A stretch of DNA of 64,000 nt from Streptomyces sp. R302 (GTDB taxonomy: Bacteria > Actinomycetota > Actinomycetes > Streptomycetales > Streptomycetaceae): NCBI RefSeq assembly GCF_012927245.1, contig NZ_JABBGE010000013.1, positions 1-64,000 of the forward strand, read 5' to 3'. This document shows positions 53,320-61,975 of this stretch, piece by piece. The notes under the pieces were generated by a model that saw nothing but the letters and a program-made list of their open reading frames with translations, did not search any database and was not told the DNA's origin. Made by a program: the position numbers and the translations under genes. Numbering within the stretch: position 1 is the first letter of the stretch; each line of letters starts with the position of its first letter.

Positions 53320-53676
53320 CTACACCCTCAGGACCGACAGCTCCACGGGTGTCGGCACCCGCGCGGGCGGCTCCCGGCCCGGCGGCGTGGCGGCGGCGCG
53401 GAGGTCCGGCTGCCGGACCCCGCACAGCGTCCGGTCGGCGCCGAGCGCCGGCAGCAGCTCGGCGAAGCCGGACGCCCTCGGCGGTACGACGGGACCCGCG
53501 TCGCCCAGGTCGGCCGGATGCCCCGGGTCGCACCCCGGCACGGCGGCGCCCATGACGACCGGGGCCGCGCTCGGAGCCGTACCCCCCGACGCGTGGGAGG
53601 CCCCGCAGCCCAGCAGGCCCAGCAGCACGGCCGCCAACACCGTCAGCGCCGCCGACGCGCGGGTGGTGCGGAACAT
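53320..53676 (-). CDS. Small hypothetical lipoprotein
   Basis: A 118-residue protein. The signal sequence ends in the lipobox LLGC (ALTVLAAVLLGLLGCGAS), followed by a short Ala/Pro-rich extracytoplasmic part with two further Cys (PGCDPG and TLCGVRQ). Upstream of the DsbA/CcdA genes on the same strand, it may be part of the same operon and a client of that thiol system. No family is recognised. Confidence 0.65.
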   Translation of the reverse strand: MFRTTRASAALTVLAAVLLGLLGCGASHASGGTAPSAAPVVMGAAVPGCDPGHPADLGDAGPVVPPRASGFAELLPALGADRTLCGVRQPDLRAAATPPGREPPARVPTPVELSVLRV

Positions 53677-53788
53677 GCGAAACCTCTCCGGTCCGGGGCA
53701 GATGCCCGGAATACTACGCACCACCGGTCGGCCCCCTTCGTAAATCGGTTCGCCGCTTCTCGTCCGCAGGTGCGATCCTGGATTCCGT

Positions 53789-56700
53789 ATGTCTACTTCC
53801 TTCGCCGCCCTCCAGTCCGTCCTGGCCGGGGTCTCGCTGCGGGACTCCCACCAGCTCGGCCGCCGTCTCGAAGGCGCCCGCCGCATCCGCAAGCCCGAGG
53901 CCCGCGAGGCCGTCCTGGACGAGATCGCCGCAGAGGCGGCCAAGGCCAAGGAGCGCGTCGACGGGCGCGCCGCCCGCGTGCCCGCCGTCACCTACCCCGA
54001 ACAGCTCCCGGTCTCGCAGAAGAAGGACGAGATCCTGGAGGCGATACGCGACCACCAGGTCGTGATCGTCGCCGGTGAGACCGGCTCCGGAAAGACCACC
54101 CAGATCCCGAAGATCTGTCTGGAGCTGGGCCGGGGCGTCCGGGGCATGATCGGGCACACCCAGCCGCGCCGGATCGCCGCCCGCACGGTCGCCGAGCGCG
54201 TCGCCGAGGAGCTGAGGACCCCGCTCGGCGAGGCCGTCGGCTGGAAGGTCCGCTTCACCGACCAGGTGAACCCCGACGCGACCTTCGTGAAGCTGATGAC
54301 CGACGGCATCCTGCTCGCCGAGATCCAGACGGACCGCGAGCTGCGCGCGTACGACACGATCATCATCGACGAGGCCCACGAGCGGTCCCTCAACATCGAC
54401 TTCCTGCTCGGCTACCTGGCCCAGCTGCTCCCGAAGCGCCCCGACCTCAAGGTCGTCATCACCTCCGCGACCATCGACCCGGAGCGCTTCTCCCGCCACT
54501 TCGGCGACGCGCCGATCGTCGAGGTCAGCGGCCGTACGTATCCCGTCGAGGTCCGCTACCGGCCCCTCCTCGAAGAGGACTCCGAGGAATCCGACCGGGA
54601 CCAGATCACCGCCATCTGCGACGCCGTCGACGAGCTCCGGAAGGAGGGACCGGGCGACATCCTGGTTTTCCTCTCCGGCGAGCGGGAGATCCGCGACACG
54701 GCGGACGCGCTGACGAAGAAGAAGCTCCTCGACACCGAGATCCTCCCGCTGTACGCCCGGCTCTCCCACGCCGAGCAGCACCGGGTCTTCCAGGCGCACG
54801 CCGGCCGCCGGATCGTCCTCGCGACCAACGTCGCCGAGACCTCGCTGACCGTCCCCGGCATCAAGTACGTGATCGACCCGGGCACCGCCCGCATCTCGCG
54901 CTACTCCCACCGCACCAAAGTCCAGCGCCTCCCCATCGAGGCGGTCTCGCAGGCCAGCGCCAACCAGCGCAAGGGCCGCTGCGGCCGTACGAGCGACGGC
55001 ATCTGCATCCGGCTGTACTCCGAGGACGACTTCCTCACCCGGCCGGAGTTCACGGACGCCGAGATCCTCCGCACCAACCTGGCCTCCGTCATCCTCCAGA
55101 TGACCGCCGCCGGCCTCGGCGAGATCGAGAAGTTCCCCTTCATCGACCCGCCGGACCACCGCAACATCCGGGACGGCGTCCAGCTCCTCCAGGAGCTCGG
55201 CGCCATCGAACCCGAAGAGAAGTCCCCCCAGGAGGGGAAGAAGAGGCAGCGGCTCACCCAGCTCGGCCGGAAGCTCTCCCAGCTGCCCGTCGACCCCCGG
55301 CTCGCCCGCATGGTCCTGGAGGCCGACAAGAACGGCTGCGCCCGCGAGGTCATGGTGATCGCCGCCGCGCTCTCCATCCAGGACCCGCGCGAGCGGCCCT
55401 CCGAGAAGCAGGCCCAGGCCGACCAGCAGCACGCCCGCTTCAAGGACGAGACCAGCGACTTCCTCGCCTTCCTCAACCTGTGGCGGTACGTCCGCGAGCA
55501 GCAGAAGGAGCGCGGCTCGTCCTCCTTCCGCCGGATGTGCAAGCAGGAGTACCTGAACTTCCTGCGCATCCGCGAGTGGCAGGACATCTACGCCCAGCTG
55601 CGCACGGTCGCCAAGCAGATGGGGATACACCTCACCGAGCCCCGGGACGACGAGACCTTCCCCGAGCAGGCCATCCACGTCTCCCTCCTCTCCGGCCTCC
55701 TCTCCCACGTCGGCCTCAAGGACGTGAAGGAGTCCAAGGAGGGCCGGGACCAGAAGCGGGAGGGCACCCGCAACGAGTACCTGGGCGCCCGCAACGCCAA
55801 GTTCGCGATCTTCCCCGGCTCCGCGCTCTTCAAGAAGCCCCCGCGGATGGTGATGTCCGCCGAGCTGGTGGAGACCTCGCGGCTCTGGGCGCGGGTGAAC
55901 GCCCGGATCGAGCCCGAGTGGATCGAGCCGCTCGCCCAGCACCTGGTGAAGAAGACGTACAGCGAACCGCACTGGGAGAAGGACCAGGCGGCCGTGATGG
56001 CGTACGAGAAGGTGACGCTGTACGGCGTCCCGATCGTCGCCGACCGCAAGGTCAACTACGGGCGGATCGACCCCGAGGTCTCCCGCGAGCTGTTCATCCG
56101 CAACGCCCTGGTGGAGGGCGACTGGCGCACCCACCACAAGTTCTTCGCCGACAACCGCAAGCTGCTCACCGAGGTCGAGGAGCTGGAGCACCGGGCCCGG
56201 CGCCGGGACATCCTCGTCGACGACGAGACGCTCTTCGACTTCTACGACCGGCGGGTCCCCGAACACGTCGTGTCCGGCGCCCACTTCGACTCGTGGTGGA
56301 AGCACAAGCGGCGCGAGGAGCCGGAGTTCCTCGACTTCGAGCGCGAGATGCTCATCAACGAGAAGGCCGGGGCCGTCACCAAGGACGACTACCCGGACTC
56401 GTGGCGGCAGGGCGCGCTCAAGTTCCGGGTGACGTACCAGTTCGAGCCGGGTGCGGACGCGGACGGCGTGACCGTCCACGTGCCGCTCCAGGTCCTGAAC
56501 CAGGTGACGGACGAGGGCTTCGACTGGCAGATCCCGGGTCTGCGGGAAGAGGTCGTCACCGAGCTGATCCGCTCGCTGCCGAAGCCGATCCGCCGCCACT
56601 ACGTGCCCGCGCCGAACTTCGCCGGCCGCTTCCTGGACGCGGTCGTACCGGTCCAGGAGCCGCTGACGACGGCGCTCGCGCGCGAGCTCCAGCGGATGGT

Positions 56701-57796
56701 CGGCGTCCCGCTGACGCCGGAGGACTTCGACTGGGGCAAGGTCCCCGAGCACCTCAAGATCACCTTCCGGATCGTCGACGAGCGGCGCCGGAAGCTCGCC
56801 GAGGACAAGGACCTGGAGACGCTGCGCCTGAAGCTGCGCCCCAAGGCCCGTCAGGCGCTCTCCAAGGCCGCCCAGGCGGCCACGGCGGGCCCGGACGGCT
56901 CCGGGCCGTCCCTGGAGCGCTCGGGCCTGAAGGACTGGACGATCGGCAGCCTCGTGCGGGTCTTCGAGACCAAGCGGGGCGGGCAGCCGGTGAAGGCGTA
57001 CCCGGCGCTGGTCGACGAGGGCGACACCGTCGCCGTGCGGCTCTTCGACTCGGAGGCCGAGCAGGCGCAGGCGATGTGGCGGGGCACCCGGAAGCTGATC
57101 ATGCTGAACATCCCGGTGAACCCGGCGAAGTTCGCCTCCGACCGGCTCACCAACCAGCAGAAGCTGGCCCTGTCGGCGAACCCGCACGGCTCGATCCAGG
57201 CGCTGTTCGACGACTGCGCCACCGCCGCCGCCGACCGGCTGATCGCGGACCACGGCGGCCCGGTGTGGGACGAGGAGTCCTTCCGGAAGCTGTACGACAA
57301 GGTCCGCGCCGACCTCGTCGAGCTGACGATCCGGACCGTGGGCCAGGTCCAGCAGGTGCTGGCCGCCTGGCAGGCGTGCGAGCGGCGTCTGAAGGCCACC
57401 ACGAGCCCCGCGCTGCTGCCGAACCTCCAGGACGTGCGGAAGCAGCTGGACTGGCTGATGCCGGCCGGTTTCGTCACCCGTACGGGCCTGAAGCGGCTGC
57501 CGGACCTGATGCGCTATCTGGTGGCGGTGGACCGGCGGCTCCAGCAGATGCCGACCGGGGTCCAGCGGGACACCACCCGGATGGAGAAGGTCCACGAGAT
57601 GCTCGACGAGTACGCGTGGCTCCTGGAGCAGCTGCCGAAGGGCCGGCCGGTGCCGGCGGAGGTCACGGACATCCGCTGGATGATCGAGGAGCTGCGGGTG
57701 AGCTACTTCGCGCACGCCCTCGGCACGGCCCATCCGGTGTCGGACAAGCGGATCGTGAAGGCCATCGACGCGGCGGTGCCGGGCCCGGCCCGGTAG
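53789..57796 (+). CDS. hrpA: ATP-dependent RNA helicase HrpA
   Basis: A 1335-residue DEAH-box helicase of HrpA type. The motifs are VAGETGSGKTTQIPKICLEL (I), HTQPRRIAARTVAERVA (Ia), IDEAHERSLNIDFLLGYL (II), ITSATIDPERF (III), LPLYARLSHAEQ (IV), ATNVAETSLTVPGIKYV (V) and QRKGRCGRTSDG (VI). A winged helix, ratchet and OB-like region follow. The long C-terminal third, DUF3418-type, is specific to HrpA. In enterobacteria HrpA rescues stalled ribosomes and processes mRNA. The ATG at 53789 is the first in frame after the promoter region. It stands alone and is followed by tRNA-Asp. Confidence 0.95.
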   Translation: MSTSFAALQSVLAGVSLRDSHQLGRRLEGARRIRKPEAREAVLDEIAAEAAKAKERVDGRAARVPAVTYPEQLPVSQKKDEILEAIRDHQVVIVAGETGSGKTTQIPKICLELGRGVRGMIGHTQPRRIAARTVAERVAEELRTPLGEAVGWKVRFTDQVNPDATFVKLMTDGILLAEIQTDRELRAYDTIIIDEAHERSLNIDFLLGYLAQLLPKRPDLKVVITSATIDPERFSRHFGDAPIVEVSGRTYPVEVRYRPLLEEDSEESDRDQITAICDAVDELRKEGPGDILVFLSGEREIRDTADALTKKKLLDTEILPLYARLSHAEQHRVFQAHAGRRIVLATNVAETSLTVPGIKYVIDPGTARISRYSHRTKVQRLPIEAVSQASANQRKGRCGRTSDGICIRLYSEDDFLTRPEFTDAEILRTNLASVILQMTAAGLGEIEKFPFIDPPDHRNIRDGVQLLQELGAIEPEEKSPQEGKKRQRLTQLGRKLSQLPVDPRLARMVLEADKNGCAREVMVIAAALSIQDPRERPSEKQAQADQQHARFKDETSDFLAFLNLWRYVREQQKERGSSSFRRMCKQEYLNFLRIREWQDIYAQLRTVAKQMGIHLTEPRDDETFPEQAIHVSLLSGLLSHVGLKDVKESKEGRDQKREGTRNEYLGARNAKFAIFPGSALFKKPPRMVMSAELVETSRLWARVNARIEPEWIEPLAQHLVKKTYSEPHWEKDQAAVMAYEKVTLYGVPIVADRKVNYGRIDPEVSRELFIRNALVEGDWRTHHKFFADNRKLLTEVEELEHRARRRDILVDDETLFDFYDRRVPEHVVSGAHFDSWWKHKRREEPEFLDFEREMLINEKAGAVTKDDYPDSWRQGALKFRVTYQFEPGADADGVTVHVPLQVLNQVTDEGFDWQIPGLREEVVTELIRSLPKPIRRHYVPAPNFAGRFLDAVVPVQEPLTTALARELQRMVGVPLTPEDFDWGKVPEHLKITFRIVDERRRKLAEDKDLETLRLKLRPKARQALSKAAQAATAGPDGSGPSLERSGLKDWTIGSLVRVFETKRGGQPVKAYPALVDEGDTVAVRLFDSEAEQAQAMWRGTRKLIMLNIPVNPAKFASDRLTNQQKLALSANPHGSIQALFDDCATAAADRLIADHGGPVWDEESFRKLYDKVRADLVELTIRTVGQVQQVLAAWQACERRLKATTSPALLPNLQDVRKQLDWLMPAGFVTRTGLKRLPDLMRYLVAVDRRLQQMPTGVQRDTTRMEKVHEMLDEYAWLLEQLPKGRPVPAEVTDIRWMIEELRVSYFAHALGTAHPVSDKRIVKAIDAAVPGPAR

Positions 57797-57880
57797 CGGG
57801 GCGCCCACCGCAGGCGAGTTCGACCGGACCGCTGACCTGCTGTACAGTTCTTCTCGCAGCCACGAAAGACCGGCTGCGAG

Positions 57881-57954
57881 GGCTCTGTGGAGCAGTTGGT
57901 TAGCTCGCCACCCTGTCAAGGTGGAGGTCGCGGGTTCAAGTCCCGTCAGAGTCG
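57881..57954 (+). tRNA. tRNA-Asp (GTC), copy 2
   Basis: A 74-nt cloverleaf identical to the tRNA-Asp at 51410 over its whole length (anticodon loop CTGTCAA). It is an isolated copy between hrpA and bldC. Confidence 0.94.
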
Positions 57955-57960
57955 CTTTGG

Positions 57961-57995
57961 AAGAAGGCCCGCATCGTCTCGATGCGGGCCTTCTT
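57961..57995 (+). terminator. Terminator of tRNA-Asp copy 2
   Basis: A 16-bp perfect stem AAGAAGGCCCGCATCG / CGATGCGGGCCTTCTT with a TCT loop starts 6 bp after the tRNA and ends in TTCTT. Confidence 0.85.
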
Positions 57996-58429
57996 CGTCA
58001 TGCGTGAACTCCACTCGAACGGGGGACGAAAGTCCCACCGGCCGGTGACCAACGGCGGCTTGGGGGACGATCCCCGGGTGGCAGGCTGTTGAGTGGCAAG
58101 GCTTCGGGTGTGTGACGGGAGTCACTAGAAGTCCTTCAGGAACCCCTCCATTTACACCACCCCTACAACGACTCAATTTAATATGTGCAATTGCACCCAT
58201 GTTCGACGAGTGGGGGGCGAGACACGGCGCAGGGGGGCGGGGCGCGGCGAAGGGGGCGGGGCGCAAAAAGAAGATCGCGCCGGACCCGGCGGAGTCCAGC
58301 GCGATCGTTGACGGTGGCCTGTTGGGGCAGGAACCGCCGGCAGAGCTGTGGGTTGGGCGACCGGATTGGGGGACCCGGACCTGCCCGGTGTTACGGGGTG
58401 CTGCGTGTGCTGCGGCTGTCGCCGAGGCC
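57996..58429. other. Intergenic region between tRNA-Asp and bldC
   Basis: No gene is supported. It contains an AT-rich island at about 58150-58200 with the perfect 12-bp palindrome GTGCAATTGCAC (58185-58196), and the bldC terminator at 58264-58306. A short TTG-rich stretch near 58090 might be promoter-like. Confidence 0.5.
58264..58306 (-). terminator. Terminator of bldC
   Basis: On the minus strand GATCGCGCTGGAC pairs with GTCCGGCGCGATC (one G-T pair) around an 8-nt loop, followed by TTCTTTTT. This classical stem plus T-run lies about 125 bp after the bldC stop. Confidence 0.82.
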
Positions 58430-58636
58430 TCAGGCCTCGCTGCGCTGCTGCGGAATGCCCGCCAGCAGAGCGCGGACCTCGGCCTCGCGGTACCGACGGT
58501 GCCCACCCAGGGTGCGGATGGACGTGAGCTTGCCGGCCTTGGCCCAGCGAGTCACCGTCTTCGGGTCCACGCGGAACATCGTGGCGACCTCGGCAGGGGT
58601 CAGCAGCGGCTCGGCATCAGGGGTGCGAGCGGTCAT
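58430..58636 (-). CDS. bldC: BldC developmental regulator (MerR-like)
   Basis: A 68-residue protein, effectively a lone MerR-type winged helix. It begins MTARTPDAEPLLTPAEVATM and continues with VDPKTVTRWAKAGKLTSIRT and GGHRRYREAEVRALLAG, identical in character to Streptomyces BldC. BldC binds DNA cooperatively as head-to-tail oligomers on direct repeats and keeps cells in vegetative growth, delaying sporulation. The ATG at 58636 lies after CGAGGAGG. Its long leader contains the hairpin AGAACCGA / TCGGTTCT (58653-58674), and the region further upstream is 570 bp without a gene, allowing complex control. Confidence 0.96.
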   Translation of the reverse strand: MTARTPDAEPLLTPAEVATMFRVDPKTVTRWAKAGKLTSIRTLGGHRRYREAEVRALLAGIPQQRSEA

Positions 58637-59204
58637 GAGCGGCCTCCTCGGGAGAACCGAACCTTCTCGGTTCTTTCCTCTAAATTCTGCACCTTGACCC
58701 GCCTTGCCCGAAATGGCAGAAGCGGGTCGAGTCGGTTATAGGACGAACGGCTTGTCCTCGGCACTACAACTACACCATCCGTCCAGCCACGTCGGCCAAA
58801 CCGATGGAATTGCCCTCGCAGGTGTTCATCAGCGGCGGAAGTCGACTGACCATGCCATAACGGACAGTCACGCCACTGTGACGATCAGTCACAGAGCGAT
58901 CAGGAGTCCTCAGACCCCCCATAGAGTGCAATGCTGAGCGTTCCGCCCAAAGTTGGGCGGAAGGAACCCTCCCCGGACTCCTTGTCCTATTTTGGCACGA
59001 GGGTAGGTGATCGACGCAAGGGTGCGTTTAGTGCTGTCCGTCACGCTTGAGCCAAAGGCCCGGTTCAGGACCAACGTCCCATGCGATTCGGACAGATCGA
59101 TCCGGCCAGGCGCCTGAAGATCATTTACCCCGACGGGACATGTCTTGTCCATGCACACCTGACGAAGATGCCCGACCTATGTCAATTCGTGTCCCACCGG
59201 GCCT
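58637..59204 (-). promoter_or_regulatory. Long upstream region of bldC
   Basis: A 568-bp gene-free stretch. It contains a leader hairpin (58653-58674) just before the bldC ribosome-binding site. An inverted repeat TGTGAC-N5-GTCACA (58877-58893) has a further GTCAC half-site at 58867-58871. The DNA between 58700 and 59200 is less GC-rich than the surroundings. Reading frames here (for example 58910-59158 on the minus strand) lack start signals and were not accepted as genes. Confidence 0.5.
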
Positions 59205-60059
59205 TCAGTTCGCGTGCCGCAGGTCCCTGACGGCCCGCCAGCGCTCCGCGAGCCGCGCGTACACCTCGCCCGCCGCGTCGTCGTCGCCCGCCCGCAGCGC
59301 CGCAAGCCCCTCCGCCACGTCCGCCGCCGAACGGTCCTCGGCCAGCCGCTCCTCCGCCACCGCGTGCACGAGCCCCCCGTAGTCCAGCTCCACGAGGGCC
59401 CGCGGATGGAACTCCTCCAGCCAGCGGCCCACGTCGGCCAGACCCTGCGCCAGCGTCCCCTCGTCCACCGAGTCCCGCAGCGCGCGCAGCGCCCGCGCGA
59501 GCCGCCGCCGCGCCTGCGCCATCGTCGTCCGGTAGCGCAGCACCGGCGCCCGCCCCGCCGCCCGGTCCCCCGGCTCGTAACACCGCTCCTCGTCCCCGAA
59601 GAGCGCGAACCAGCGCAGCGGCACCTGCCACACCGCCGTCCTGATCCACGGCCGCGCGTCCGGGTTCCGCTCCAGCCACCGCTCGTGGTCCGCCTCCACC
59701 TGGGCCCGCACCACCGGCGGCAGCATCGCGTCCAGGACCGAGGCCGGGAGCCCGCCCTCCGCCACCAGGTCCCGCAGCGCCAGCCAGCCCCGCAGCCGGG
59801 TCCGCCACGGGCAGACCACCACCACGCCGTCCAGGTGCGCCACGAAGGCCTCGCCGCTCTCGTGCACCGGGACCGGCACCGGCGGCACCGGCACCAGGTC
59901 CGCCAGCGAGCGCCGCAGCTCGTCCTGGGCCCCCGGGGTGCGCGGCCGGCGGGCGTACCGCGACCAGTGGGTCCGCTCCGGCTCGGGGAACGCGGCCAGC
60001 GGCTCGTACACCCGGAGATAGGAGGCGTACGGGACGAGCAACGTGGAGTCGACCGACAT
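59205..60059 (-). CDS. Conserved hypothetical protein
   Basis: A 284-residue soluble protein starting MSVDSTLLVPYASYLRVYEP. It contains Trp/Arg-rich segments (TAVWQVPLRWFALFGDEER, then YRTTMAQARRRLARALRALR) and an acidic C-terminal helical part. I do not recognise a family, but its position between bldC and vdh appears conserved in Streptomyces. It is divergent from vdh with about 150 bp between them. Function is unknown. Confidence 0.8.
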   Translation of the reverse strand: MSVDSTLLVPYASYLRVYEPLAAFPEPERTHWSRYARRPRTPGAQDELRRSLADLVPVPPVPVPVHESGEAFVAHLDGVVVVCPWRTRLRGWLALRDLVAEGGLPASVLDAMLPPVVRAQVEADHERWLERNPDARPWIRTAVWQVPLRWFALFGDEERCYEPGDRAAGRAPVLRYRTTMAQARRRLARALRALRDSVDEGTLAQGLADVGRWLEEFHPRALVELDYGGLVHAVAEERLAEDRSAADVAEGLAALRAGDDDAAGEVYARLAERWRAVRDLRHAN

Positions 60060-60212
60060 GTCCCGATCCTTCCACGCGGGTACTCCGCGAGGGGGTGATC
60101 CGGCCCACTCCGCCTTCCCTACGCCCAGGTAGGACTTAATCTCATGGCGCCATGTGTCCTCCCCCACCCGCAGGGGGGACCTTCCGCCGCTTCGTACTTG
60201 GGAGTCACCACC

Positions 60213-61295
60213 GTGACCGCTGTATCCGACGGCGTCCTGCACACCCTGTTCCACTCGGAGCAGGGCGGACACGAACAAGTCGTGCTCTGCCAGGACCGCG
60301 CCACCGGCCTGAAGGCCGTCATCGCCCTGCACAACACCGCGCTGGGCCCCGCGCTCGGCGGCACCCGCTTCTACCCGTACGCGACCGAGGCCGAGGCCGT
60401 CGCCGACGCCCTCAACCTCGCGCGCGGCATGTCGTACAAGAACGCCATGGCCGGGCTCGACCACGGCGGCGGCAAGGCCGTGATCATCGGCGACCCCGAG
60501 CAGATCAAGACCGAGGAGCTGCTCCTCGCCTACGGCCGCTTCGTCGCCTCCCTCGGCGGGCGCTACGTCACGGCCTGCGACGTCGGCACCTACGTCGCCG
60601 ACATGGACGTCGTGGCCCGCACCAACCAGTGGACCACCGGCCGCTCCCCCGAGAACGGCGGCGCCGGCGACTCCTCCGTGCTGACCGCCTTCGGCGTCTT
60701 CCAGGGCATGCGCGCCTCCGCCCAGCACCTGTGGGGCGACCCGACCCTGCGCGGCCGGAAGGTCGGCGTCGCCGGCGTCGGCAAGGTCGGCCACTACCTC
60801 GTCGAGCACCTCCTGGAGGACGGCGCCGAGGTCGTCATCACCGACGTCCGCGAGGAGTCGGTGCGCCGGATCACCGACAGGCACCCGCAGGTCCAGGTGG
60901 TCGCCGACACCGACGCGCTGATCCGCGTCGAGGGTCTCGACATCTACGCCCCCTGCGCGCTGGGCGGCGCCCTGAACGACGACACCGTCCCGGTCCTCAC
61001 CGCGAAGGTGGTCTGCGGCGCGGCGAACAACCAGCTCGCCCACCCGGGCATCGAGAAGGACCTGGAGGAGCGCGGCATCCTCTACGCCCCCGACTACGTG
61101 GTGAACGCCGGCGGCGTGATCCAGGTCGCCGACGAGCTGCACGGCTTCGACTTCGACCGCTGCAAGGCGAAGGCCACGAAGATCTTCGACACCACCCTGG
61201 AGATCTTCACACGTGCGAAGGCGGACGGCATTCCGCCGGCCGCGGCCGCCGACCGCATCGCCGAGCAGCGGATGGCCGAGGCCCGGCGCGGCTGA
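60213..61295 (+). CDS. vdh: Valine (branched-chain amino acid) dehydrogenase
   Basis: A 360-residue NAD-dependent Glu/Leu/Phe/Val dehydrogenase. The catalytic Lys lies in AMAGLDHGGGKAVIIG, upstream Lys in ARGMSYKNAM, the Asp in ACDVGTYVADMD, and the Rossmann motif in VGVAGVGKVGHYLVEHL. The sequence agrees closely with what I remember of Streptomyces valine dehydrogenase, which deaminates Val, Leu and Ile to 2-oxo acids and supplies branched starter units for fatty acids and polyketides. The GTG at 60213 has GGGAG 8 bp upstream and gives the expected length. Confidence 0.94.
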   Translation: MTAVSDGVLHTLFHSEQGGHEQVVLCQDRATGLKAVIALHNTALGPALGGTRFYPYATEAEAVADALNLARGMSYKNAMAGLDHGGGKAVIIGDPEQIKTEELLLAYGRFVASLGGRYVTACDVGTYVADMDVVARTNQWTTGRSPENGGAGDSSVLTAFGVFQGMRASAQHLWGDPTLRGRKVGVAGVGKVGHYLVEHLLEDGAEVVITDVREESVRRITDRHPQVQVVADTDALIRVEGLDIYAPCALGGALNDDTVPVLTAKVVCGAANNQLAHPGIEKDLEERGILYAPDYVVNAGGVIQVADELHGFDFDRCKAKATKIFDTTLEIFTRAKADGIPPAAAADRIAEQRMAEARRG

Positions 61296-61584
61296 GCCGT
61301 CCGGTGCACGGGGAGTGATCGGCCCGCCGTCCGGGAGACTTCGCTCACGCCGGTCGGCGGGTCGGCCCCCCAGAAGAGGTTAAAATCGCGATTGACCAGC
61401 AAGGTAAGGGCACCTCGATGGTTCTGTACCGGGGTATGTGATGCGCACGGCGTACCGTAGACCCGAGGAAACAGGTACCGTTGAAGCCCTACGGACCGGT
61501 CTCTCCACCGAGAGCCCGTTTCGCATCATGAACGCGTGTCAAGACTCTGGGGCCAGCGAGCCCCGTCACCGAGGGGGTCGAGCC

Positions 61585-61839
61585 ATGGGGCGCGGCCGGG
61601 CAAAGGCCAAGCAGACCAAGGTCGCCCGCCAGCTGAAGTACAGCAGCGGCGGGACTGACCTGTCGCGTCTGGCCAATGAGCTGGGCGCTTCGACTTCGAG
61701 CCAGCCGCCGAATGGCGAGCCGTTCGAGGACGACGACGAGGAAGACGACCCGTACGCGCAGTACGCGGATCTCTACAACACGGACGACGACGACGAGGAC
61801 GACGAGTCCGGTCCGCAGTCGCCGCAGCGTCGCGCTTGA
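61585..61839 (+). CDS. DUF3073 small protein
   Basis: An 84-residue protein. The basic N-terminus MGRGRAKAKQTKVARQLKYS is the hallmark of DUF3073. It is followed by a short Ser/Leu-rich part and a very acidic tail of Asp/Glu/Tyr (EDDDEEDDPYAQYADLY). The family is confined to actinobacteria and has no known function. The ATG at 61585 is preferred; the 288-bp upstream region contains TTGACC near 61393, and repeated GTACCG motifs (61419-61485). A terminator hairpin follows at 61854. Confidence 0.85.
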   Translation: MGRGRAKAKQTKVARQLKYSSGGTDLSRLANELGASTSSQPPNGEPFEDDDEEDDPYAQYADLYNTDDDDEDDESGPQSPQRRA

Positions 61840-61853
61840 CCTTCTGTACGCCG

Positions 61854-61890
61854 AAACTCGGTCCAGGACACCCCGGACCGAGTTTTCGTG
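61854..61890 (+). terminator. Terminator of the DUF3073 gene
   Basis: An 11-bp stem AAACTCGGTCC / GGACCGAGTTT around a 10-nt loop, ending in TTTTC, starts 15 bp after the stop codon. Confidence 0.78.
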
Positions 61891-61919
61891 CTGCTCGGGG
61901 GCGGACGGCCGGAGCGACG

Positions 61920-61973
61920 GCGAACGCGAGGGGCCCACATAGGAACGTTCCTATGTGGGCCCCTCGCGTTCGC
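61920..61973. terminator. 54-bp perfect palindrome, bidirectional terminator
   Basis: Arms of 27 bp without a loop (centre AACGTT at 61944-61949, arm core CGCGAGGGGCCCACATAGG). It lies 3 bp from the purM stop on one side and 30 bp after the DUF3073 terminator on the other. It probably ends the purF-purM transcript and blocks read-through from both sides. Confidence 0.8.
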
Positions 61974-61975
61974 TC

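Noticed and set aside
53714..57919. 1401-codon minus-strand frame opposite hrpA
   Set aside because: Pure mirror of HrpA codon bias; the sense strand carries all helicase motifs.
58112..58741. Plus-strand frame across bldC
   Set aside because: It runs antisense through bldC and its terminator, with no start signal.
58910..59158. 82-codon minus-strand frame upstream of bldC
   Set aside because: No ribosome-binding site, no family, and composition unlike neighbouring genes; treated as part of the regulatory region.
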